Of a DNA stretch of 64,000 bases, positions 61,562 through 64,000 are shown in pieces (positions within the stretch are counted from its first letter, which is position 1; each line of letters opens with the position of its first letter). The notes under the pieces are model-generated. The model did no database searches. It was not told where the DNA came from and saw nothing but the letters and a program-made list of their open reading frames with translations. A program made the position numbers and the translations under genes. The stretch is taken from the NCBI GenBank assembly GCA_035502855.1, contig DATJTX010000031.1, positions 1 to 64,000 of the forward strand, written 5' to 3'. This stretch comes from Candidatus Baltobacteraceae bacterium. GTDB taxonomy: Bacteria > Vulcanimicrobiota > Vulcanimicrobiia > Vulcanimicrobiales > Vulcanimicrobiaceae.

Positions 61562-61621
61562 CCCGCGGTGGTCTTTGGGTGAGCAGGAAGCGAGGCCTGC
61601 CCGCGACAACGCCCAACTGCC

Positions 61622-62140
61622 GTGTTCTTTTTCCGGCGCAAGCCTGCCGATGCGCCCAAGGGCGAGGGCAAGAGCAAAGCCACGACATCGCAGAAGCGGT
61701 CGTCATTTCGTATGCCCGTCGAATTCGACGTGCTCTACACGTTACGCGACCGGCCGGGCAGGCGCCACGGACGTGCGAACGATCTTTCAGCCGGCGGCTT
61801 GCGTCTCTCGACCGACGAAGATTTCCTCAAAGGCTCGGTGCTCGATTTGGACTTCCGTCTGCCGGACGAGTTCATCAGCGAACTTTCGATCGAAAAGGAA
61901 GTTTTCAAACAGACGCCGTTCGGGCTGCGTCCGGAAACGGTCAAATCACAGCCGAACCCATTCTCGCCGATGCGCATGAGCGCCACCGTGCTCTCGACCT
62001 TCTACATCCCGGCGACGAAAACGCTGGCACACGGCACGAAGTTCACCGAGATCGATCCCGAAACGCAAGAAGAGTTGCAGCGCTTCATTCACCTTTGGCA
62101 GCTGCACCAAATTCGTTTGCGCGCCGAAGCCATGAAATAA
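61622..62140 (+). CDS. PilZ-domain protein (c-di-GMP binding)
   Basis: The 172-residue protein starts at GTG 61622 with a basic, Lys-rich N-terminus. The PilZ signature appears as KRSSFRMPVEFDV (an RxxxR-like motif) and the second site DLSAGGLRLST, followed by VLDLDFRLPDEF and a helical tail. The first Arg of the motif is partly altered (KRSSFR), but spacing is right. PilZ domains bind cyclic di-GMP and control motility, exopolysaccharide or transcription. No c-di-GMP synthase is in the window. The target is unknown. Confidence 0.85.
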   Translation: MFFFRRKPADAPKGEGKSKATTSQKRSSFRMPVEFDVLYTLRDRPGRRHGRANDLSAGGLRLSTDEDFLKGSVLDLDFRLPDEFISELSIEKEVFKQTPFGLRPETVKSQPNPFSPMRMSATVLSTFYIPATKTLAHGTKFTEIDPETQEELQRFIHLWQLHQIRLRAEAMK

Positions 62141-62272
62141 GTTGTTTTGCCTTCGCAAACGTAGGCCGCGGCACCGAGGTCGATGGGGAGCGGCAGCGCT
62201 TTTAGCGAGAGAATTCGTCGGGTGATCTACATGGCCCATTTACGGCTATATTTTTGGTTGTAGGATAGAAGC

Positions 62273-63058
62273 GTGGGCAGACCTGCGCTTACCCGGGGCG
62301 GCGCATTAGCAGTGGCTGCGGCAGTCGCGGCGATGGCTAGCTTACTGGGGTGTGGAACTGGTGACTCCGCAACGCCGCAGGCGGGTGGCGTTCCAATTTT
62401 CAATGATCCCCGACCACTCTCGACGCCGTCCTCCGGGATGGTCTGGACGTATGTCGACAGCATCGTGGAGCCGTCTCGGTGGCCCCTTCCGACAAGCGGA
62501 GTCATATCTCTAGAATACCTTGGTCCCGCGACATATAGGGGCTCGGTCTACGACGAAACGCAAGAGATTGATCCGATTTCATCGGACATGATCGTCGTAT
62601 ATTCCATTTGGAGCGACGGATTTGACGAGAAGGCAGCAGCCAACGCGTTATCGCCTCCGATGCCATGTGCATCGCCTCCCCGCAGTGAGACCATTCTCAG
62701 CGCTGCCGCCGATTTCTCCCACGCCCATTCCATTGTCCAGGGTACGGCCGAGTATTACTTTTGCGGTTCGCCAGGCGGTACGCTCGACTGGTCTCTCGTG
62801 ACGACGGCACAGGCCGGAACGTTGGTGATCGGCGTTCCTGCCGGGAGCTTTGTCGTCTCGACCGTGACGGGCGTGTGGAAATATGGAGCCATTGAGCGCG
62901 ACTACACGGATTATCTCTACGGAAATGCGCTCGTCGAACGGAAGGCCACCCAATACAACAATGGATCGTTTGATGGGTCGTTCTTGATTCAGCTCGCAAG
63001 CGGCCCAACGAACGTTGCAATTCCCGGCCCCTCAACCCTCGGCGCAGACTACTGGTAA
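62273..63058 (+). CDS. Lipoprotein of unknown function
   Basis: The 261-residue protein starts at GTG 62273 with GGATAG upstream. Its signal peptide has a lipobox, AMASLLGC (Cys27), so it is a membrane-anchored lipoprotein. The mature part is rich in Ser, Gly and aromatic residues: SGMVWTYVDSIVEPSRWPLP, ISLEYLGPATYRGSVYDE and AGTLVIGVPAGSFVVSTVTG. It contains only a few cysteines. The GSFVVSTVTG-like strand is seen in several uncharacterised surface lipoproteins, but I cannot assign a family. Intergenic AT-rich sequence at 62240-62265 may be its promoter. Confidence 0.75.
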   Translation: MGRPALTRGGALAVAAAVAAMASLLGCGTGDSATPQAGGVPIFNDPRPLSTPSSGMVWTYVDSIVEPSRWPLPTSGVISLEYLGPATYRGSVYDETQEIDPISSDMIVVYSIWSDGFDEKAAANALSPPMPCASPPRSETILSAAADFSHAHSIVQGTAEYYFCGSPGGTLDWSLVTTAQAGTLVIGVPAGSFVVSTVTGVWKYGAIERDYTDYLYGNALVERKATQYNNGSFDGSFLIQLASGPTNVAIPGPSTLGADYW

Positions 63059-63103
63059 TAGCCGAACGCCCTAGTTAGGGTCGTTCCGAAGGGAGAACTT
63101 CCG

Positions 63104-63166
63104 ATGCGCTTTGCCTGTATCTCCATGCTGCTTTGCACTCTGGCACGCCAAATCGCAGTGGCTTAA
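63104..63166 (+). CDS. Possible 20-residue peptide
   Basis: ATG 63104 follows AAGGGAGAA with good spacing and encodes MRFACISMLLCTLARQIAVA, then TAA. The sequence is hydrophobic and signal-like with two cysteines. It could be a toxin-like micropeptide, the remnant of a truncated secreted protein, or chance. Confidence 0.3.
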   Translation: MRFACISMLLCTLARQIAVA

Positions 63167-63170
63167 AGCC

Positions 63171-63731
63171 TTACGTCGCGGTGGGGCATTCGCCGCCGGC
63201 GATGCCAAGGGGATCGTCAGCGATGCTGAACTCGCCGTATAGCGGGGGGCCTCGATGGATGAACCGGCGCACTCCCAGCGGCGGCGGAGCGTGCGGAAAG
63301 GCGAGTACAGCGAAAAACATCGTCGCACGGTGACGCTTGTCGTCCCACGCTTCACCGAACGTCCGAACGTGAGCGTCGGACACGATGCCGTCTTGTACGA
63401 ACTGTACCGAGCGAGCGTGGCCCAGCGTGACGAAGACGATATTCTTCCCAAATTGGTGCCCACCGCACCCGGTTCGCAATAGGTCTGCCTCCGTGCGCGA
63501 CATGCACTTGTACGCGCGGTAAGGTATCGGCTGGGAAAACAACCGCGCGGCTCGTGAGCCGAAGATTTGCCGGGAACCTGGTCGACACGCGCCGTGATGG
63601 GCCGTTGTGATGCCTACCACGAGAAGCGGCGGGGGATCGGAACCGCCGTGGTGCGCCGCGCAGCCCGCCGCGCACAGCAGCACTGCCAGCAGCGTGCGGC
63701 GCACGATCGAGAAGTACAGTCGATACTCCAT
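63171..63731 (-). CDS. Hypothetical secreted protein, possible lipoprotein
   Basis: The 186-residue protein starts at ATG 63731 with a basic, hydrophobic N-terminus (RRTLLAVLLCAAGCAAHHGG) that resembles a lipoprotein signal with an imperfect lipobox (AAGC). The mature part has several Cys, His and Arg residues, for example CRPGSRQIFGS, ADLLRTGCGGHQFGKNIVFV and RRFIHRGPPLYGEFSIADDP. I do not recognise a family. The opposite strand also has open frames, so the call is moderate; the coherent signal sequence supports the minus strand. Confidence 0.5.
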   Translation of the reverse strand: MEYRLYFSIVRRTLLAVLLCAAGCAAHHGGSDPPPLLVVGITTAHHGACRPGSRQIFGSRAARLFSQPIPYRAYKCMSRTEADLLRTGCGGHQFGKNIVFVTLGHARSVQFVQDGIVSDAHVRTFGEAWDDKRHRATMFFAVLAFPHAPPPLGVRRFIHRGPPLYGEFSIADDPLGIAGGECPTAT

Positions 63732-64000
63732 GCGCGCGACTTTGAGGCAGCGCACGCCCGGGCCACCTCGCGGATTACAAAAGTATTTCGGTTCGGGGGA
63801 GACGTCGTATCTGTCTTCGCTTGGGTTCGATGGCCTAGCGCGGATCACAACGAGACGACCTTTTCAGGGTCCCTGACAAATTCCGTGGAAGTTGACGATT
63901 CTCGATGCGCGCGCATACTGAGCCACAACGCCATAATAGTCATTGTCGAAGCCGCCACTCGTCTGCTGCGGAGTTCTTCAGGGTGTTCACTAGCGGGTCA
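63732..64000. other. Window end, no supported gene
   Basis: No convincing coding sequence, RNA or repeat is visible here. It probably contains the promoter of the minus-strand hypothetical gene and the start of whatever follows outside the window. Confidence 0.4.

Overview
The window is a high-GC bacterial chromosome segment that is gene-dense from about 1.5 to 62 kb. It has short intergenic gaps, many 1-14 nt stop/start overlaps and frequent GTG or TTG starts. Housekeeping genes (glyS, ppdK, dnaG, rpoD, dtd, trxB) sit among genes typical of an aerobic, peptide- and amino-acid-using heterotroph. The KGG-repeat protein, DUF2442 and DUF2600 proteins, copper-amine-oxidase-N protein and many Shine-Dalgarno-poor genes would fit a soil lineage such as Eremiobacterota (WPS-2). 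That placement is an inference from general resemblance, not a search result.

Layout. 0-1.5 kb is accessory: an IS21-like end, two related dispersed repeats and a DUF2442 gene. 1.5-8.4 kb holds a glycosyltransferase and a complete branched-chain amino acid operon, ilvB, a very short ilvM-like gene, ilvC, ilvD and ilvE. That operon is preceded by a strong promoter, an ORF for a Leu/Ile/Val-rich leader peptide and a textbook attenuator. 8.4-9.3 kb is a MarR gene with a secreted protein and a probable operator. 9.4-17.9 kb carries glyS, ppdK, an HD phosphohydrolase, dnaG and rpoD, with a structured rpoD leader. 18-22.8 kb carries secreted proteins, a KGG-repeat protein, a HEAT-cyclophilin, dtd and proline dehydrogenase.

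22.9-29.7 kb runs response regulator, mntP, kamB, kamC, a tandem-repeat micro-ORF, a small membrane protein, kce, dppB, dppC and tRNA-Leu(GAG). KamB/KamC are the reactivase of B12-dependent lysine 5,6-aminomutase and Kce is the 3-keto-5-aminohexanoate cleavage enzyme, but the aminomutase itself is not in the window. The 3' end of the tRNA is duplicated both inverted and directly just downstream.

30.4-46.5 kb carries an enlarged RND pump and a long same-strand series: a DsbA-like protein, SDR, M1 aminopeptidase with HEAT repeats, DacB, tldD/pmbA, ACT-malic enzyme, an orphan OmpR regulator and a MocR-type regulator. 46.5-55.2 kb has a beta-propeller phosphoesterase, a DDAH-like protein lacking its catalytic residues, a metallophosphoesterase, an ABC-2 exporter, an HTH-MBL protein, trxB and an aspartic protease. 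55.2-61.6 kb is a minus-strand run: glcD, glcE (no glcF), a DUF2600 terpene-synthase-like gene, an M28 peptidase and a YfcH-type epimerase. The last 2.4 kb has a PilZ protein and unrecognised lipoproteins.

The best regulatory find is the ilv attenuator. The most unusual gene set is the kamBC-kce cluster without an aminomutase, together with its 15-bp-repeat micro-ORF.
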